Shown: positions 12,965-23,906, numbered from the stretch's first letter. The stretch: 64,000 bases of DNA from Acidilutibacter cellobiosedens (GCF_004103715.1 NZ_CP035282.1:858673-922672); one strand, 5' to 3'. Numbers and translations are program-made. The notes: generated by a model from the letters alone, not told the origin.

Positions 12965-14281
12965 ATGAAGAAAGCAGTTGTTTTAGTTATGGTATTGGTG
13001 CTGGCCTTGTCATTTACCGGCTGCACGGGAGCCGAGAAAAATCTTTATAATGCTTTACAAAAATCTAACGAAGTATCATCGATGGAAGGTGACACAAAAC
13101 TTGTATTCAGCTTAGAAGGAGAAAATTTACCAAAAGAGCAGCAAGAAGAAATTCAGCAGGCGATCAATATGATGAATGGTGCGGAAATCAATATGTACCA
13201 GAAAACAATTCAAAATGAAGAAAAGACAGCATCAAAATCATATGTAAAGACAGACATTAAGATGGGGAACATACTAAACACAAATACAGAAGTGTGGGCT
13301 GAAGCGGATTTATCCTCCGATACACCTAAATTGAAGGAAATTATAAAAATGCCGTCTGAGGTTATGAATTCAATAGCCCAGGGAAATAAGGACAAGAAAT
13401 TTATAGTTTATGATATCGGAGATGTGTTAAATACAGGAGATGAAAATGTAGATCTTAATAAATTAATAAATTTCGGTAAAGAAATTCAGCCTGAATTATT
13501 GAATTCATTACAGAAATACTATGATGAATTTGATCCTGATGTTGAATTGGCAACTTTTAAAGGGACAAGAACTGTTAACGGAAAATCTTTATATATTTAT
13601 AATGTAAAATTAGACGATGCATCATTTAAAAAACTTGTAAGATATATAGGAAACAGCTATTTGGACAATGAAGAGATGGTAGAATTTACCCAAAAATATA
13701 TTGAAGGAATAAATAAAGCCGTAGGCGTACAGGATAAGGCATTAAGCAAAGAAAAACTTAATATGGAGGTTATTGGGAAAGCAGATGGCCCCACTGAAAT
13801 AACTGTTAAAGAGAATGTTCCTGAGATAAAAAAACAATTTAATGATTTTATGGATAAAATTGAGAATCTGAAGATCTTAGGCGATAATGGATTAGTTGTT
13901 GAATATGGCGTAAACAGCCAAGGTTATATTGTACATCAGGTTGGAAAATTGGATTTGAATATTGACATAGGGGCTATAGAGAAAATTGCAAATAATGGTG
14001 AAGCTTCACAAGCTATTCCTTCCGACCAAAATTCACCTGTATTAAAATTAAGAGTTGATTTTAGTACAAAGACATATAATATCAATAAGGATATGGAAAT
14101 TAATATTCCTGATGTCAATAGTGACAATTCTTTAACCTTCAAGGATTTAATTCAAAACAGCACAACGGTTGAGACTGTTCCTGCTAAAGAAGTTCCCGTT
14201 CAGAACAGTACAGTTGAAGTCAAGGAGGTTCCCGCTGAGGAAACCACTAAAGTTCCGGAAAGTGAAGCACCGGGGAAATAA
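12965..14281 (+). CDS. Predicted lipoprotein of unknown function
   Basis: A 438-residue exported protein with a lipoprotein signal: MKK, a hydrophobic core, then FTGC with Cys20 as the lipidation site. The mature part has no domain that I recognise; it is rich in Asn, Lys and Glu, and ends in a low-complexity tail with repeated VP(A/V)xE units (about residues 400-438). The frame opens at a TTG at 12950 but GGGAGG within it points to the ATG at 12965. It sits between ligA and gatC, the place occupied by the lipoprotein gene yerH/camS in Bacillus, but I cannot show homology by eye. Confidence 0.75.
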   Translation: MKKAVVLVMVLVLALSFTGCTGAEKNLYNALQKSNEVSSMEGDTKLVFSLEGENLPKEQQEEIQQAINMMNGAEINMYQKTIQNEEKTASKSYVKTDIKMGNILNTNTEVWAEADLSSDTPKLKEIIKMPSEVMNSIAQGNKDKKFIVYDIGDVLNTGDENVDLNKLINFGKEIQPELLNSLQKYYDEFDPDVELATFKGTRTVNGKSLYIYNVKLDDASFKKLVRYIGNSYLDNEEMVEFTQKYIEGINKAVGVQDKALSKEKLNMEVIGKADGPTEITVKENVPEIKKQFNDFMDKIENLKILGDNGLVVEYGVNSQGYIVHQVGKLDLNIDIGAIEKIANNGEASQAIPSDQNSPVLKLRVDFSTKTYNINKDMEINIPDVNSDNSLTFKDLIQNSTTVETVPAKEVPVQNSTVEVKEVPAEETTKVPESEAPGK

Positions 14282-14297
14282 GGTTAAGTAATTATGA

Positions 14298-14330
14298 TGG
14301 GTCAATCAAGAAAGCCTTGATTGACCCATT
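14298..14330 (+). terminator. Hairpin terminator after the lipoprotein gene
   Basis: TGGGTCAATCAAG (14298-14310) and CTTGATTGACCCA (14316-14328) form a perfect 13-bp stem with a 5-base loop. The T tract after it is weak. Confidence 0.65.
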
Positions 14331-14354
14331 AACATTATCTTACGTTGGAGTATA

Positions 14355-14384
14355 TTGATTTTTCGAGTATTTTAGTGGTAAAAT
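14355..14384 (+). promoter_or_regulatory. Candidate promoter for gatCAB
   Basis: TTGATT (14355-14360), 18 bases, TAAAAT (14379-14384), 38 bases before the gatC start. Confidence 0.5.
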
Positions 14385-14421
14385 AGTTACAAGTTTAAGA
14401 TTTAAACAGAGGAGGAGTATT

Positions 14422-14706
14422 ATGATTTCGAAAGAGGAAGTGAAGCACATAGCGGAGCTTTCCAGGCTTAAATTTAATGAAGAAGAGATAGAGGATTTTA
14501 CAAGAAAATTTTCTGAGGTATTGGAATATGTGGAAAAACTGAAAGAGGTAGATACAGAAAAGGCGGAGCCTATGTATGAAGTTAATTCTTTAATTCAATT
14601 GATGAGAGAAGATAAAGTTAAAGAAAGTATTCCAAAAGAAGATGCTCTTCTAAATGCTCCGGATAAAGAATTCGGCTATTTTAAATTGCCGAAGGTAGTT
14701 GAGTAG
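14422..14706 (+). CDS. gatC: Asp/Glu-tRNA amidotransferase subunit C
   Basis: GatC (94 residues) is the small subunit that holds GatA and GatB together in the enzyme that converts Glu-tRNA(Gln) or Asp-tRNA(Asn) to the amide form. Typical features are ISKEEVKHIAELSRLKFNEEE at the N-terminus and a C-terminal LREDKVKESIPKEDAL region. AGGAGGAG lies before the ATG. It is the first gene of the gatCAB operon. Confidence 0.93.
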   Translation: MISKEEVKHIAELSRLKFNEEEIEDFTRKFSEVLEYVEKLKEVDTEKAEPMYEVNSLIQLMREDKVKESIPKEDALLNAPDKEFGYFKLPKVVE

Positions 14707-14721
14707 AGAGAGGTGAAACAG

Positions 14722-16200
14722 TTGAAAATAGTTGAAATTTCCGCAAAGGAATTGGCTGAAAGAATAAAATCCAAAGAAATATCAAGTGAAGAAGTTATAA
14801 AAGCATATTTTGAGAGAATAGAAGAAGCAGAAGAAAAAGTGGATGCCTTTATTACTTTGACTAAGGAAGATGCTTTAAAGTCAGCAAAAAAAACAGATGA
14901 GAAGATATCAAGAGGAGAAAAACTTGGAGCCATTGAAGGAATACCTGTTGCAATTAAGGATAATATTGTGACTAAGGGAATTAAAACCACCTGTGCATCT
15001 AAAATATTGGAAAACTTTATTCCTCCCTATAATGCAACGGTTGTGGATAAAATAAAAAATGAGGGAGGAATAATTATAGGAAAGACCAATATGGACGAAT
15101 TCGCCATGGGGTCTTCTACGGAAAATTCCCGATTTAAGAATACAAAAAATCCCTATGATTTAAGCAGAGTGCCGGGAGGTTCCAGCGGAGGATCTGCGGC
15201 AGCCGTGGCTTCTCTTGAAGCACCCCTTGCATTGGGCTCGGAAACCGGTGGTTCCGTAAGACAGCCGGCAAGTTTTTGTGGGGTTGTCGGGATTAAACCT
15301 ACATATGGATTGGTTTCCAGATATGGCCTTATAGCCTTTGCTTCCTCTTTGGATCAAATAGGTACCCTTGGAAGGAATGTAGAGGATTGTGCTTTTATGC
15401 TTAATGTAATTTCAGGGTATGATGATAAAGATTCCACATCTGTTAATATGGTGAAGAAAGATTATATGAAATATTTGTCTGAAGATATAAAGGGAATGAA
15501 AATAGCCCTTCCGAAAGAATATTTCGGAGAAGGAGTAGACAAAAACATAAGTGAAAGGATACGTGAAAGCGCAAGGGCCTTTGAAAAATTGGGGGCGACG
15601 ATAGAAGAAGTATCTTTACCTTATACTCAGTATGCATTGCCCTGCTATTATTTAATTGCAACTTCTGAAGCAAGTTCTAATTTGGCTCGTTTTGATGGAA
15701 TAAGATATGGTTATAGAGCAAAAGATTATTCTGACATAAATGAATTATATATAAATACAAGATCACAGGGATTTGGAGAAGAGGTAAAAAGAAGAATAAT
15801 GCTTGGAACTTATTCTTTAAGCAGCGGATATTATGATGCATATTATAAAAAAGCTCAAAAAGTGAGAGGATTGCTTAAGAAGGATTTTGATAAAATTTTT
15901 GAGAAATATGATTTGATTCTGTCCCCTACATCTCCTACTCTTCCGTTCAGGATAGGAGAAAGATCGGATGATCCGGTATCGATGTATATGGCAGATGTTC
16001 TTACGGTTTCCGTAAACTTGACTGGTTGCTGTGCTATATCAGTTCCTTGCGGTTATATAGAAAATTTACCTGTAGGACTTCAACTAATCGGTAATAGGTT
16101 CAATGAGGAAAAGATATTGAGAGCTGCCTATGCTTTTGAAAAGAATAGCGGAACAGAAAAAATATTACCGGATTTAAGAGGTGAAGAAAATGAAATATAA
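14722..16200 (+). CDS. gatA: Asp/Glu-tRNA amidotransferase subunit A
   Basis: GatA is the amidase-signature subunit that frees ammonia from glutamine. The Ser-cis-Ser-Lys triad is visible as Lys79 (AIKDNI), Ser154 ([11 protein letters not shown]) and Ser178 ([13 protein letters not shown]). The frame is open from a GTG at 14713 that is part of the AGAGAGGTG ribosome-binding site, so the TTG at 14722 is the likely start, giving 492 residues. It overlaps gatB by 11 bases. Presence of gatCAB implies that at least one of GlnRS and AsnRS may be absent or supplemented. Confidence 0.95.
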   Translation: MKIVEISAKELAERIKSKEISSEEVIKAYFERIEEAEEKVDAFITLTKEDALKSAKKTDEKISRGEKLGAIEGIPVAIKDNIVTKGIKTTCASKILENFIPPYNATVVDKIKNEGGIIIGKTNMDEFAMGSSTENSRFKNTKNPYDLSRVPGGSSGGSAAAVASLEAPLALGSETGGSVRQPASFCGVVGIKPTYGLVSRYGLIAFASSLDQIGTLGRNVEDCAFMLNVISGYDDKDSTSVNMVKKDYMKYLSEDIKGMKIALPKEYFGEGVDKNISERIRESARAFEKLGATIEEVSLPYTQYALPCYYLIATSEASSNLARFDGIRYGYRAKDYSDINELYINTRSQGFGEEVKRRIMLGTYSLSSGYYDAYYKKAQKVRGLLKKDFDKIFEKYDLILSPTSPTLPFRIGERSDDPVSMYMADVLTVSVNLTGCCAISVPCGYIENLPVGLQLIGNRFNEEKILRAAYAFEKNSGTEKILPDLRGEENEI

Positions 16201-17620
16201 AACCTTAATAGGTCTTGAAATACATGTGGAGCTTATGACTAAGTCAAAATTGTTTTGTGGCTGCAGTACGGAATTTGGCGGAGAAGCAAATACCCATTGC
16301 TGTCCTGTCTGCTTGGGACTTCCGGGAGCGCTTCCTGTAATAAATAAAAAAGCAGTGGAATATTGTATAAAAGCAGGCCTTGCCTTTAACTGCAATATAG
16401 CAAAGATTACGAAGATGGACAGAAAGAATTATTTTTATCCTGATTTGGTTAAGGGATACCAGATTTCTCAATATGATGTTCCTATTTGCAGCGGGGGATA
16501 CGTGGAAATAGAAAGGGAAGGCAAACCGAAAAAGATAAGACTTATAAGAATTCATGTGGAAGAGGATACGGGAAAGTCCATTCATTCGGAAAAAGGGGAA
16601 ACTCTCATGGATTTTAACAGAAGCGGAGTTCCTTTAATAGAAATAGTTACTGAACCTGATATGAATTCTCCTGAAGAAGCAAGGAGTTTTTTGGAAAAGC
16701 TCAAGGCCACCTTAAGATATATTGAAGTATCTGATTGCAAAATGGAGGAAGGTTCTTTAAGATGCGATGTCAATATAAATGTAGTTGAAGAATCCACAGG
16801 GAAGAAAAGCAAGATAATCGAGATGAAAAATATCAATTCCTTTAAAGGAGTAGTAAAAGCGCTGGAGTATGAGGAAAAAAGGCATAGGGATCTTTTGTCT
16901 CAGGGTAAGGATACTGTAAGGGAAACCAGAAGATGGGATGAGATCAGAAATGAAACTGTTGTTATGAGGAGAAAAGAAGGAGTTTCAGATTATAGATATT
17001 TTCCGGAACCGGATCTTGTCAAAATGGAAATTAAAGGAGAATGGATTGAAAATATACGAAAAAATTTTCCTGAACTTCCTCAAGAAAAAAAGGAAAGATT
17101 TATGCGGGAGTATGGTTTACCTGAATATGATTCGGAAGTACTTACAGGGACAAAAGAATTAGCCGATTTCTTTGAGAAGACATCCAAATATGTTGATGAT
17201 TATAAGCAGGTAAGCAATTGGATAATGGGAGATATCTTAAGAAGACTAAAAGATGAGGATATGCAGATAGAAGATATCAGATTTAATCCTATGGAATTTG
17301 CAGAATTATTGAATATGGTAAATAAAGGTGAAATCGGAAATAACATAGGCAAAAAGGTTTTAAAGGAAATGTTTGAAACCGGTCAATCACCGAAGGATAT
17401 TGTTAGGGACAAAGGATTGATCCAAATGAATGATGAGGAAGAAATAAAGGATATTGTCAACACGGTGATAACCGAAAATCCTCAATCTGTGGCAGATTTC
17501 AAAAATGGTAAGAATAGAGCCATAGGATTTTTGGTAGGCCAGGTTATGAAAAAAACTAAAGGAAAAGCAAATCCTCAAATCGTTAATAAGTTAATACTTG
17601 AAATTATTAAAGCAAAATGA
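16190..17620 (+). CDS. gatB: Asp/Glu-tRNA amidotransferase subunit B
   Basis: GatB activates the tRNA-linked carboxylate with ATP and transfers ammonia. Signatures include [20 protein letters not shown] at the N-terminus, the zinc-site cysteines in CGCSTEF and [22 protein letters not shown] in the kinase-like cradle, and a C-terminal YqeY-like tail ending [12 protein letters not shown] that contacts tRNA. The ATG at 16190 follows GAGGTG; the earlier GTG at 16181 is part of that site. 476 residues is the usual length. Confidence 0.96.
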   Translation: MKYKTLIGLEIHVELMTKSKLFCGCSTEFGGEANTHCCPVCLGLPGALPVINKKAVEYCIKAGLAFNCNIAKITKMDRKNYFYPDLVKGYQISQYDVPICSGGYVEIEREGKPKKIRLIRIHVEEDTGKSIHSEKGETLMDFNRSGVPLIEIVTEPDMNSPEEARSFLEKLKATLRYIEVSDCKMEEGSLRCDVNINVVEESTGKKSKIIEMKNINSFKGVVKALEYEEKRHRDLLSQGKDTVRETRRWDEIRNETVVMRRKEGVSDYRYFPEPDLVKMEIKGEWIENIRKNFPELPQEKKERFMREYGLPEYDSEVLTGTKELADFFEKTSKYVDDYKQVSNWIMGDILRRLKDEDMQIEDIRFNPMEFAELLNMVNKGEIGNNIGKKVLKEMFETGQSPKDIVRDKGLIQMNDEEEIKDIVNTVITENPQSVADFKNGKNRAIGFLVGQVMKKTKGKANPQIVNKLILEIIKAK

Positions 17621-17927
17621 TACTATATATTTTAATATTAAATTTTATTAATATAATGTTAAAATATTTTTAATTGAAAAAATATTTAAAATCTCCTAAT
17701 ATTATAGTAAGGAACATTTAAACTATTTAAATATTTGAACAATTAATTTTTATGAGGGAGAATGGTTTATTTGACTAAATAGTATAATAGAATGAATTAT
17801 AAGGGTTTCACTTAACTTTATTAAGAATAATAGGTGTGTGAACCCTTTAATTTAATTCTTTTATGGATGAGAGGAGGAATTAATCTAATTTATTAAATAA
17901 AAAAATAGTGGGGGTGTGATGTTATTT
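17621..17927 (+). promoter_or_regulatory. Intergenic leader of the opp operon with a hairpin
   Basis: About 300 AT-rich bases with no gene. AAGGGTTTCAC (17801-17811) and GTGAACCCTTT (17838-17848) form a hairpin followed by a T-rich stretch, which could be a terminator or attenuator ahead of oppB. A TATAAT at 17783-17788 lacks a convincing -35 box. Confidence 0.4.
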
Positions 17928-18845
17928 ATGTTAAGGTATACTGTGAAAAGAACTTTAATGGCTATCTTGACTCTGTGGGTAATAATTACAATAACGTTTT
18001 TTCTAATGCATTCCATTCCGGGAGATCCTTTTACGGACCAGAAAAAAATTCCCGCGGAAATAATGGAAAAGCTGAAGATGAAATATGGGTTAGATAAGCC
18101 TTTAATAGTTCAGTATGGAACTTATTTAAAAAATATTTTGAAGGGTGATCTTGGAGATTCTATGAAGTACAAAAACAGATCGGTAAATGACATGCTCAGA
18201 GACGGTTTTCCCGCATCGTTTAAAATAGGAATATATGCATTGGCTCTGGGAGCGGGACTGGGAATTTTATTTGGAATAGCTGCGGCACTTCATAGAGGGA
18301 AAGCCATCGATTATTTTGTTATTGTTTTAGCAGTAATAGGGGTTTCCGTTCCGAGTTTTGTATTTGCGGCACTTTTTCAATGGATATTCGGGGTTTGGCT
18401 TGAAGTTCTTCCCGTTGCCAGATGGGGGACTCCGGCTCACTATATAATGCCTGTCTGTGCATTGGGAGCAAGTTATATTGCTTATATTGCAAGAATGATG
18501 AGGACAAGTATGCTTGACGTTTTAAACCAGGATTATATCAGGACTGCCAGGGCAAAGGGACTTTCAAGCTTTGCGGTTACGTGGAAACATACAATCAGAA
18601 ACGCCATTCTTCCGATAGTTACGATTCTTGGAGTTTCCTTTGCAGGAATTGTTGTCGGATCCTTTGTTATAGAGAGTATATTTGCCGTTCCCGGAATAGG
18701 TAAATATTTTGTTCAGAGTATTACTCAGCAGGATTATACTCTTATCATGGGAACAACTATATTTTATGCGGCAATACTGATACTGATGATGTATATAGTT
18801 GATTTGTTCTATGGTGTAGTAGATCCCAGAATAAGATTGGAATAG
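17928..18845 (+). CDS. oppB: Oligopeptide ABC transporter permease, OppB type
   Basis: One of two membrane subunits of a peptide importer. It begins with a first membrane helix after MLRYTVKRTL, has the OppB-type GDLGDSMKYKNRSV loop, six predicted membrane segments and the EAA coupling motif in YIRTARAKGLSSFAVTWKHT, which contacts the ATPases. 305 residues fits OppB/DppB. In-frame starts occur at 17916 (GTG), 17919 and 17928; the last matches the conserved MLRY start and leaves the best space after GGGGGTG. First gene of oppBCDF. Confidence 0.92.
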   Translation: MLRYTVKRTLMAILTLWVIITITFFLMHSIPGDPFTDQKKIPAEIMEKLKMKYGLDKPLIVQYGTYLKNILKGDLGDSMKYKNRSVNDMLRDGFPASFKIGIYALALGAGLGILFGIAAALHRGKAIDYFVIVLAVIGVSVPSFVFAALFQWIFGVWLEVLPVARWGTPAHYIMPVCALGASYIAYIARMMRTSMLDVLNQDYIRTARAKGLSSFAVTWKHTIRNAILPIVTILGVSFAGIVVGSFVIESIFAVPGIGKYFVQSITQQDYTLIMGTTIFYAAILILMMYIVDLFYGVVDPRIRLE

Positions 18846-18856
18846 GGGGGAAAAAG

Positions 18857-19807
18857 ATGGCAGATACAAATAATGTAGCTAAAACGGATAAAATGAATCT
18901 TTCCAAAGATATGTTTGAAGTAGTGGGAAAAGATGTTGCAGATTATGAAAAAATAGTCAGACCGAGTTTGACCTACTGGGCTGATGCTTGGAGAAGACTT
19001 AAAGAAAATAAATTGGCAATTTTCAGTTTAATATTGTTGATTATTATTGTGGTTATGGCTTTTGTGGGACCTAAGATGAGACCATGGGAATATGATTATC
19101 AGGATTTTACCGTTATAAACAAAGGACCTAACAGTGTTCATTGGTTTGGAACCGATGAATTAGGAAGGGATATATTTGTAAGATGTTGGGAAGGCGCTAA
19201 GGTTTCCTTATTCATAGCTTTGATTTCTACGGTTATTAATGTAACCATAGGAATACTTTACGGTGGAATTTCAGGCTATGTAGGAGGGTATGCAGACCTC
19301 ATAATGATGCGTATTATTGAAATTATATATTCCATACCTACTCTGTTATGGGTAATACTTCTTATGGTTGTATTGGGGCAAGGTTTGGGAACGATTATTA
19401 TAGCCATATCCATAACAGGATGGGGAGGCATGGCGAGAATAGTAAGAGGTCAGGTTTTACAGTTAAAACAGATGGAGTTTGTCCTTGCAGCCAAAACTCT
19501 TGGTGCAGATTCGTCCAGAATAATAACCAGGCACTTAGTTCCAAATACAATGGGACCAATAATAATTAACTTAACTTTTCAAGTACCGGGTGCCATATTT
19601 ACAGAAGCTATGTTATCCTATATAGGGTTAGGTCTTCCGGAACCGTATGCAAGCTGGGGAACTCTTGCTCAGAGAGGCGCAAGATTATTCCTGATCTATC
19701 CTTATCAGTTGGCGTTTCCGGCTGTATTAATATGTGTAACCATGCTTGCATTTAACTTACTTGGAGATGGTTTGAGAGATTCACTTGATCCAAGGTTAAG
19801 GACGTAA
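18857..19807 (+). CDS. oppC: Oligopeptide ABC transporter permease, OppC type
   Basis: The second permease subunit, 316 residues. It has the long cytoplasmic N-terminus with the OppC_N segment (YWADAWRRLKENKLAIFSL), a periplasmic-type HWFGTDELGRDIFVR loop that is diagnostic of OppC/DppC, and the EAA loop EFVLAAKTLGADSSRIITRH. Six membrane helices are evident. It follows oppB by 11 bases with AGGGGGG before the ATG. Confidence 0.94.
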   Translation: MADTNNVAKTDKMNLSKDMFEVVGKDVADYEKIVRPSLTYWADAWRRLKENKLAIFSLILLIIIVVMAFVGPKMRPWEYDYQDFTVINKGPNSVHWFGTDELGRDIFVRCWEGAKVSLFIALISTVINVTIGILYGGISGYVGGYADLIMMRIIEIIYSIPTLLWVILLMVVLGQGLGTIIIAISITGWGGMARIVRGQVLQLKQMEFVLAAKTLGADSSRIITRHLVPNTMGPIIINLTFQVPGAIFTEAMLSYIGLGLPEPYASWGTLAQRGARLFLIYPYQLAFPAVLICVTMLAFNLLGDGLRDSLDPRLRT

Positions 19808-19820
19808 GGGGGATATAAAA

Positions 19821-20858
19821 ATGGAAAATATAGAAAACAAAGAAAGACTTTTATTAGATGTAAAGGATTTGTATGTATCTTTTGATACCTATGCAGGTGA
19901 AGTGCAAGCAGTCAGAGGAGTAACCTTTCATGTAAACAGAGGAGAAACTTTGGCCATTGTAGGAGAATCAGGTTGCGGAAAATCCGTTACAGCCCAAACC
20001 GTTATGCAGTTAATTCCTATGCCACCGGGGAGAATTAAAGGCGGGAATATATTTTTTGAGGGAAAAGATTTATCTAAATACAGTGATAAACAGATGGAAA
20101 AAGTCAGAGGCAAGGATATAAGTATGATATTTCAGGACCCTATGACTTCACTTAATCCTACTATGAAGATAGGTAAACAAATAATGGAAGGATTAATGAA
20201 GCATCAAAAATTGCCTAAAGATGAAGCAAAAAAAAGAGCCATTGAAATGCTCAAACTTGTGGGGCTTCCAAATCCGGGAAAAAGAGCGGATCAATATCCC
20301 CATGAGTTCAGCGGCGGAATGAGACAGCGTGCCATGATAGCCATAGCTTTGGCTTGCAATCCTAAACTTTTAATAGCCGATGAGCCTACTACGGCTCTTG
20401 ACGTTACTATACAGGCACAGATAATGGAACTTATGAAGGATTTGCAGGTAAAACTTGATACGGCGATAATATTGATTACCCATGATCTGGGAGTTGTAGC
20501 CAAAGTTGCGGATAGAATAGCCGTTATGTACGCGGGGGTTATTATAGAAAGCGGAACAAGTGAGGAAATATTCCATCATCCTCAGCATCCTTATACCTGG
20601 GGACTATTGAAGTCGGTTCCGAGGCTTGACATGGAGACAAAGGGAAGGCTTGTGCCGATATATGGAACTCCTCCGGATCTGTTCGCTCCTCCTAAGGGAT
20701 GTCCCTTTGCACCAAGATGTGATTATGCAATGAAGGTCTGCAAAACTTATGGCCCTGTAAGAACCAATTTGACAGAAAGCCATTATACTCATTGTTGGTT
20801 GCAACATGAATGGGCTCCTAAGGTTGACGACAAATTTGCTAAAGGAGGTGCGGTATAA
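19821..20858 (+). CDS. oppD: Oligopeptide ABC transporter ATPase, OppD type
   Basis: One of two ATP-binding subunits that power peptide uptake. Walker A is GESGCGKSV, the Q-loop is [13 protein letters not shown], the signature is FSGGMRQR, and Walker B is [12 protein letters not shown]. The C-terminal oligopeptide/dipeptide transporter extension contains cysteines ([14 protein letters not shown] and HTHC-like HYTHC), the four-cysteine region that holds an iron-sulfur cluster in some OppD/DppD. Only 13 bases separate it from oppC. Confidence 0.94.
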   Translation: MENIENKERLLLDVKDLYVSFDTYAGEVQAVRGVTFHVNRGETLAIVGESGCGKSVTAQTVMQLIPMPPGRIKGGNIFFEGKDLSKYSDKQMEKVRGKDISMIFQDPMTSLNPTMKIGKQIMEGLMKHQKLPKDEAKKRAIEMLKLVGLPNPGKRADQYPHEFSGGMRQRAMIAIALACNPKLLIADEPTTALDVTIQAQIMELMKDLQVKLDTAIILITHDLGVVAKVADRIAVMYAGVIIESGTSEEIFHHPQHPYTWGLLKSVPRLDMETKGRLVPIYGTPPDLFAPPKGCPFAPRCDYAMKVCKTYGPVRTNLTESHYTHCWLQHEWAPKVDDKFAKGGAV

Positions 20859-20860
20859 GA

Positions 20861-21844
20861 ATGACTAATAATAACAAAGTTCTTATAGAAGTGAGAGATT
20901 TGAAGAAATATTTTGCAGTAGGAAGAGGTCTCACATTAAAAGCAGTAGACGGCGTAAGTTTTTTTATACGAGAAGGAGAAACTTTAGGACTTGTAGGTGA
21001 GTCGGGCTGTGGTAAATCAACTGTAGGAAGAACTATAATCGGATTATATCAGGCGACAGACGGAGAGGTAATATTTGAAGGCATGAATGTAGCTCAGCTT
21101 GACAAAAATGAAAGAAAGAATTTTACCAGAAAGGCTCAGATGATATTTCAGGATCCCTATGCATCTTTAAATCCGAGGATGACTGTTACTGATATTATCG
21201 GAGAAGGAATAGATATTCACGGATTGTATCATGGACATGAAAGACAAAAAAGGATATATGAACTTTTGGAATTGGTAGGACTCAGCAGAGAACATGCCAG
21301 CAGATTTCCTCATGAATTCAGCGGAGGTCAGAGGCAGAGAATCGGAGTGGCGAGAGCTTTGGCAATAGAACCGGAATTTATAGTGTGTGATGAGCCTATA
21401 TCTGCTTTGGACGTATCAATTCAGGCTCAGGTAGTAAATCTTCTTGAAGACCTCCAATCGAATTTAGGGTTGACTTATTTATTCATAGCTCATGATTTGA
21501 GTATGGTTAAGCATATATCCGACAGAATTGCCGTAATGTATCTGGGGGCAATAGTGGAACTTGCGGAAAGCCATGAATTATATGAAAGACCGTATCATCC
21601 TTATACTCAGGCTCTACTTTCGGCAGTGCCAATACCTGATCCTGAGATAGAAGCTAAAAAGAAAAGAATAATATTGGAAGGAGAAGTACCAAGTCCTGTA
21701 AATCCTTTACCAGGCTGTAAATTTCAGGAGAGATGCAGATTTGTTGAAGATATATGTAAAAAAGAAGCACCCCAACTGAAAGAATTGAGACCGGATCATT
21801 TTGTGGCTTGTCATATGGTAAACAAGGTAAATAATATTAAATAA
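20861..21844 (+). CDS. oppF: Oligopeptide ABC transporter ATPase, OppF type
   Basis: The partner ATPase of OppD. Walker A is [10 protein letters not shown]-loop [14 protein letters not shown], signature [15 protein letters not shown], Walker [15 protein letters not shown], and a C-terminal extension with [14 protein letters not shown] and a final HFVACH. Length 327 is usual. It begins 2 bases after the oppD stop, with AAAGGAGG inside the end of oppD. Confidence 0.94.
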   Translation: MTNNNKVLIEVRDLKKYFAVGRGLTLKAVDGVSFFIREGETLGLVGESGCGKSTVGRTIIGLYQATDGEVIFEGMNVAQLDKNERKNFTRKAQMIFQDPYASLNPRMTVTDIIGEGIDIHGLYHGHERQKRIYELLELVGLSREHASRFPHEFSGGQRQRIGVARALAIEPEFIVCDEPISALDVSIQAQVVNLLEDLQSNLGLTYLFIAHDLSMVKHISDRIAVMYLGAIVELAESHELYERPYHPYTQALLSAVPIPDPEIEAKKKRIILEGEVPSPVNPLPGCKFQERCRFVEDICKKEAPQLKELRPDHFVACHMVNKVNNIK

Positions 21845-21943
21845 TTAAATAATTAAATAATTAAAATAATTAAATAAAATTTCTCGTAATTTGTACAAAA
21901 AAGTAGTATTATAAAAATAAGATTACTTTTTAGAAAGTAATCT
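21842..21943 (+). other. AT repeat and hairpin between oppF and the first binding-protein gene
   Basis: Directly after oppF there are four near-copies of AATTAAAT, then a perfect 10-bp hairpin AGATTACTTT (21920-21929) / AAAGTAATCT (21934-21943) with loop TTAG. There is no T tract, so a role in mRNA processing or stability is more likely than termination. Confidence 0.5.
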
Positions 21944-21986
21944 GGACATTTAAATATTTCATTATATTAAGGGGGAAAATTTTAAA

Positions 21987-23702
21987 ATGAGAAAACACAA
22001 ATGGCTTCTGCTTCTTTTAGTAGTGGTAATGGCATTGTCTACAGTATTAGTCGGTTGCGGCAAGAGTGAAACGCCGGCAAAAGACAGTGAGAAAAAAGAA
22101 GAAAAAGATGAGAATGCAGAAGAAAAGTTAGCGGCAGAACAAGTTTTAAGGATAAACTGGGGTTCAGAACCACCGGATATGGATCCTCAGACTACGACAG
22201 ACCAGGTATCCATGGAAGTTCTTAACGCATGTATGGAAGGCCTTGTAAGGCTTAATCCCGATGGGACAGTCGGAAAAGGTCTTGCCGAAAGCTATGAGAA
22301 GAAGGATACGGAATCCGGCGGAGAAATTTGGACTTTCAAGTTGAGAGATGCAAAATGGTCCGACGGAACACCGATAACCGCTAAGGATTTTGAAGACGCA
22401 TGGTTCAGAGCAATAAGTCCTGATGTAGCTTCTCAATATTCCTATCAGTTGACTGATACGGCAGGAATTAAAAATGCCGACAAGTATTTTGCAGGAGAGA
22501 TAACAGACAAATCTCAGGTAGGAATAAAAGCAGTAGATGATAAGACGTTTCAAGTTGAATTGACGAGAAAAGTGCCTTTCTTCTTGAGCTTGACATCATT
22601 TACCACATTTGTTCCGGCTCAATCTGCAGCCGTTACAAAATTTGGTGATACTTACGCTTCCGCTCCAGATAAGATGGTTTACAGCGGCCCATATGTAATA
22701 AGCGAATGGAATCATGAACAGAATTTGAATTTAAAGAAAAACGACAGCTATTGGGATGCTGAAACAGTTAAGCTTCAGGAGATAAAAGGAGATATGATTA
22801 CGGACAGCAATACTTTTATAAATCTTTATGATACCGATGAACTTGATCTGACAGGAGTTCCGGGAGATTTCCTTGAAAAATACAAAGACAGTCCTGAGTT
22901 CGGATCTGCTGCCCAAGCTTCTACTTGGTATGTCCAGTATAATTGCGAAGATGAATATTTAAAGAATTTAAATATCAGAAAAGGCCTTAGTTTAGCAATA
23001 GATGCAAAATCCTTTGTTGACAATGTATTGGCTAACGGTTCTATACTTGCCGATGGTCTTACACCAACTCTTCTTCCGGGTAAAGGCGGAAAGGAATTTG
23101 CTGAGAACAGAAAAGAAATGTTAGATAAGAAAGAATACACTTATCCTACATTTGATAAGGCAAAAGCAAAGGAATACTTTGATAAAGGTCTTAAAGAATT
23201 AGGTATTACGTCAGCAGAATTTGAAAAACACGTAACATTCCTCAGTGATGAGTCAGATGTCGCTAAGAAATATGCGGCAGCAATTCAGAGCATGTGGAAA
23301 CAGAATTTAGGAATCAATATTAAAATAGAAGCGGTTTCATTTAAACTGAGAATTGACAGGTATGACAGAAAAGATTATACGACGACATTGGCAGGCTGGA
23401 TGGCAGACTACAACGATCCGTTGACATTTATGGACCTTTGGGTAACCGGTTCAGGAAACAATACGGCTTTCTGGTCGAATGCAAAATATGATGAGGATAT
23501 TAAGAAGGCAGTAAACGGTGAAGGCGACGAAAGAATAGATGCAATGCTCGATGGTGAAAAGATATTGGCTGAAGAGCTTCCAATATTCCCAATATGGTAC
23601 AATGCGAGAAACTTCTTAACAAAACCGTATGTTAAAGATGTTGTAAGATTCCCTGTTGGTGCTGACCTTGAATTTAAGTGGACATATATATTAGAACATT
23701 AA
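21987..23702 (+). CDS. oppA: Peptide-binding lipoprotein of the opp system (copy 1)
   Basis: A 571-residue extracytoplasmic solute-binding protein, family 5. A lipoprotein signal peptide ends in VLVGC, with Cys24 as the lipid anchor, followed by a charged Glu/Lys linker. The mature part has the family-5 core (LRINWGSEPPDMDPQTTTD, the EIWTFKLRDAKWSDGTPITA region and a C-terminal PIFPIWYNARN). It would capture peptides outside the cell and deliver them to OppBC. It lies 142 bases after oppF and ends in a strong terminator. A second, very similar gene of identical length follows. Confidence 0.94.
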   Translation: MRKHKWLLLLLVVVMALSTVLVGCGKSETPAKDSEKKEEKDENAEEKLAAEQVLRINWGSEPPDMDPQTTTDQVSMEVLNACMEGLVRLNPDGTVGKGLAESYEKKDTESGGEIWTFKLRDAKWSDGTPITAKDFEDAWFRAISPDVASQYSYQLTDTAGIKNADKYFAGEITDKSQVGIKAVDDKTFQVELTRKVPFFLSLTSFTTFVPAQSAAVTKFGDTYASAPDKMVYSGPYVISEWNHEQNLNLKKNDSYWDAETVKLQEIKGDMITDSNTFINLYDTDELDLTGVPGDFLEKYKDSPEFGSAAQASTWYVQYNCEDEYLKNLNIRKGLSLAIDAKSFVDNVLANGSILADGLTPTLLPGKGGKEFAENRKEMLDKKEYTYPTFDKAKAKEYFDKGLKELGITSAEFEKHVTFLSDESDVAKKYAAAIQSMWKQNLGINIKIEAVSFKLRIDRYDRKDYTTTLAGWMADYNDPLTFMDLWVTGSGNNTAFWSNAKYDEDIKKAVNGEGDERIDAMLDGEKILAEELPIFPIWYNARNFLTKPYVKDVVRFPVGADLEFKWTYILEH

Positions 23703-23707
23703 TAAAG

Positions 23708-23734
23708 AGTGGGGCTTTGCCCCACTTTTTTTTT
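23708..23734 (+). terminator. Strong terminator after the first binding-protein gene
   Basis: AGTGGGGC (23708-23715), loop TTT, GCCCCACT (23719-23726), then a run of T: a textbook intrinsic terminator. Confidence 0.95.
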
Positions 23735-23877
23735 GCTCCCAAATGGATTTCATATTATAAATAAACATATGAAAAGTGATGCTATTATTGAAAGATTGTA
23801 TAATATTCATACTTTTTCTGTTTTTCTATTTAAAATTCAAATTTTAAAATTAAATAGTATTTTTTAAAAGTTGTTTC

Positions 23878-23906
23878 TTGACAGAATATTAAAATTTATT
23901 TATAAT
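23878..23906 (+). promoter_or_regulatory. Consensus sigma-A promoter for the second binding-protein gene
   Basis: TTGACA (23878-23883), exactly 17 bases, TATAAT (23901-23906). It makes the second copy an independent transcription unit with a leader of about 190 bases in which I see no riboswitch. The rest of 23735-24104 is AT-rich with no gene. Confidence 0.8.
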
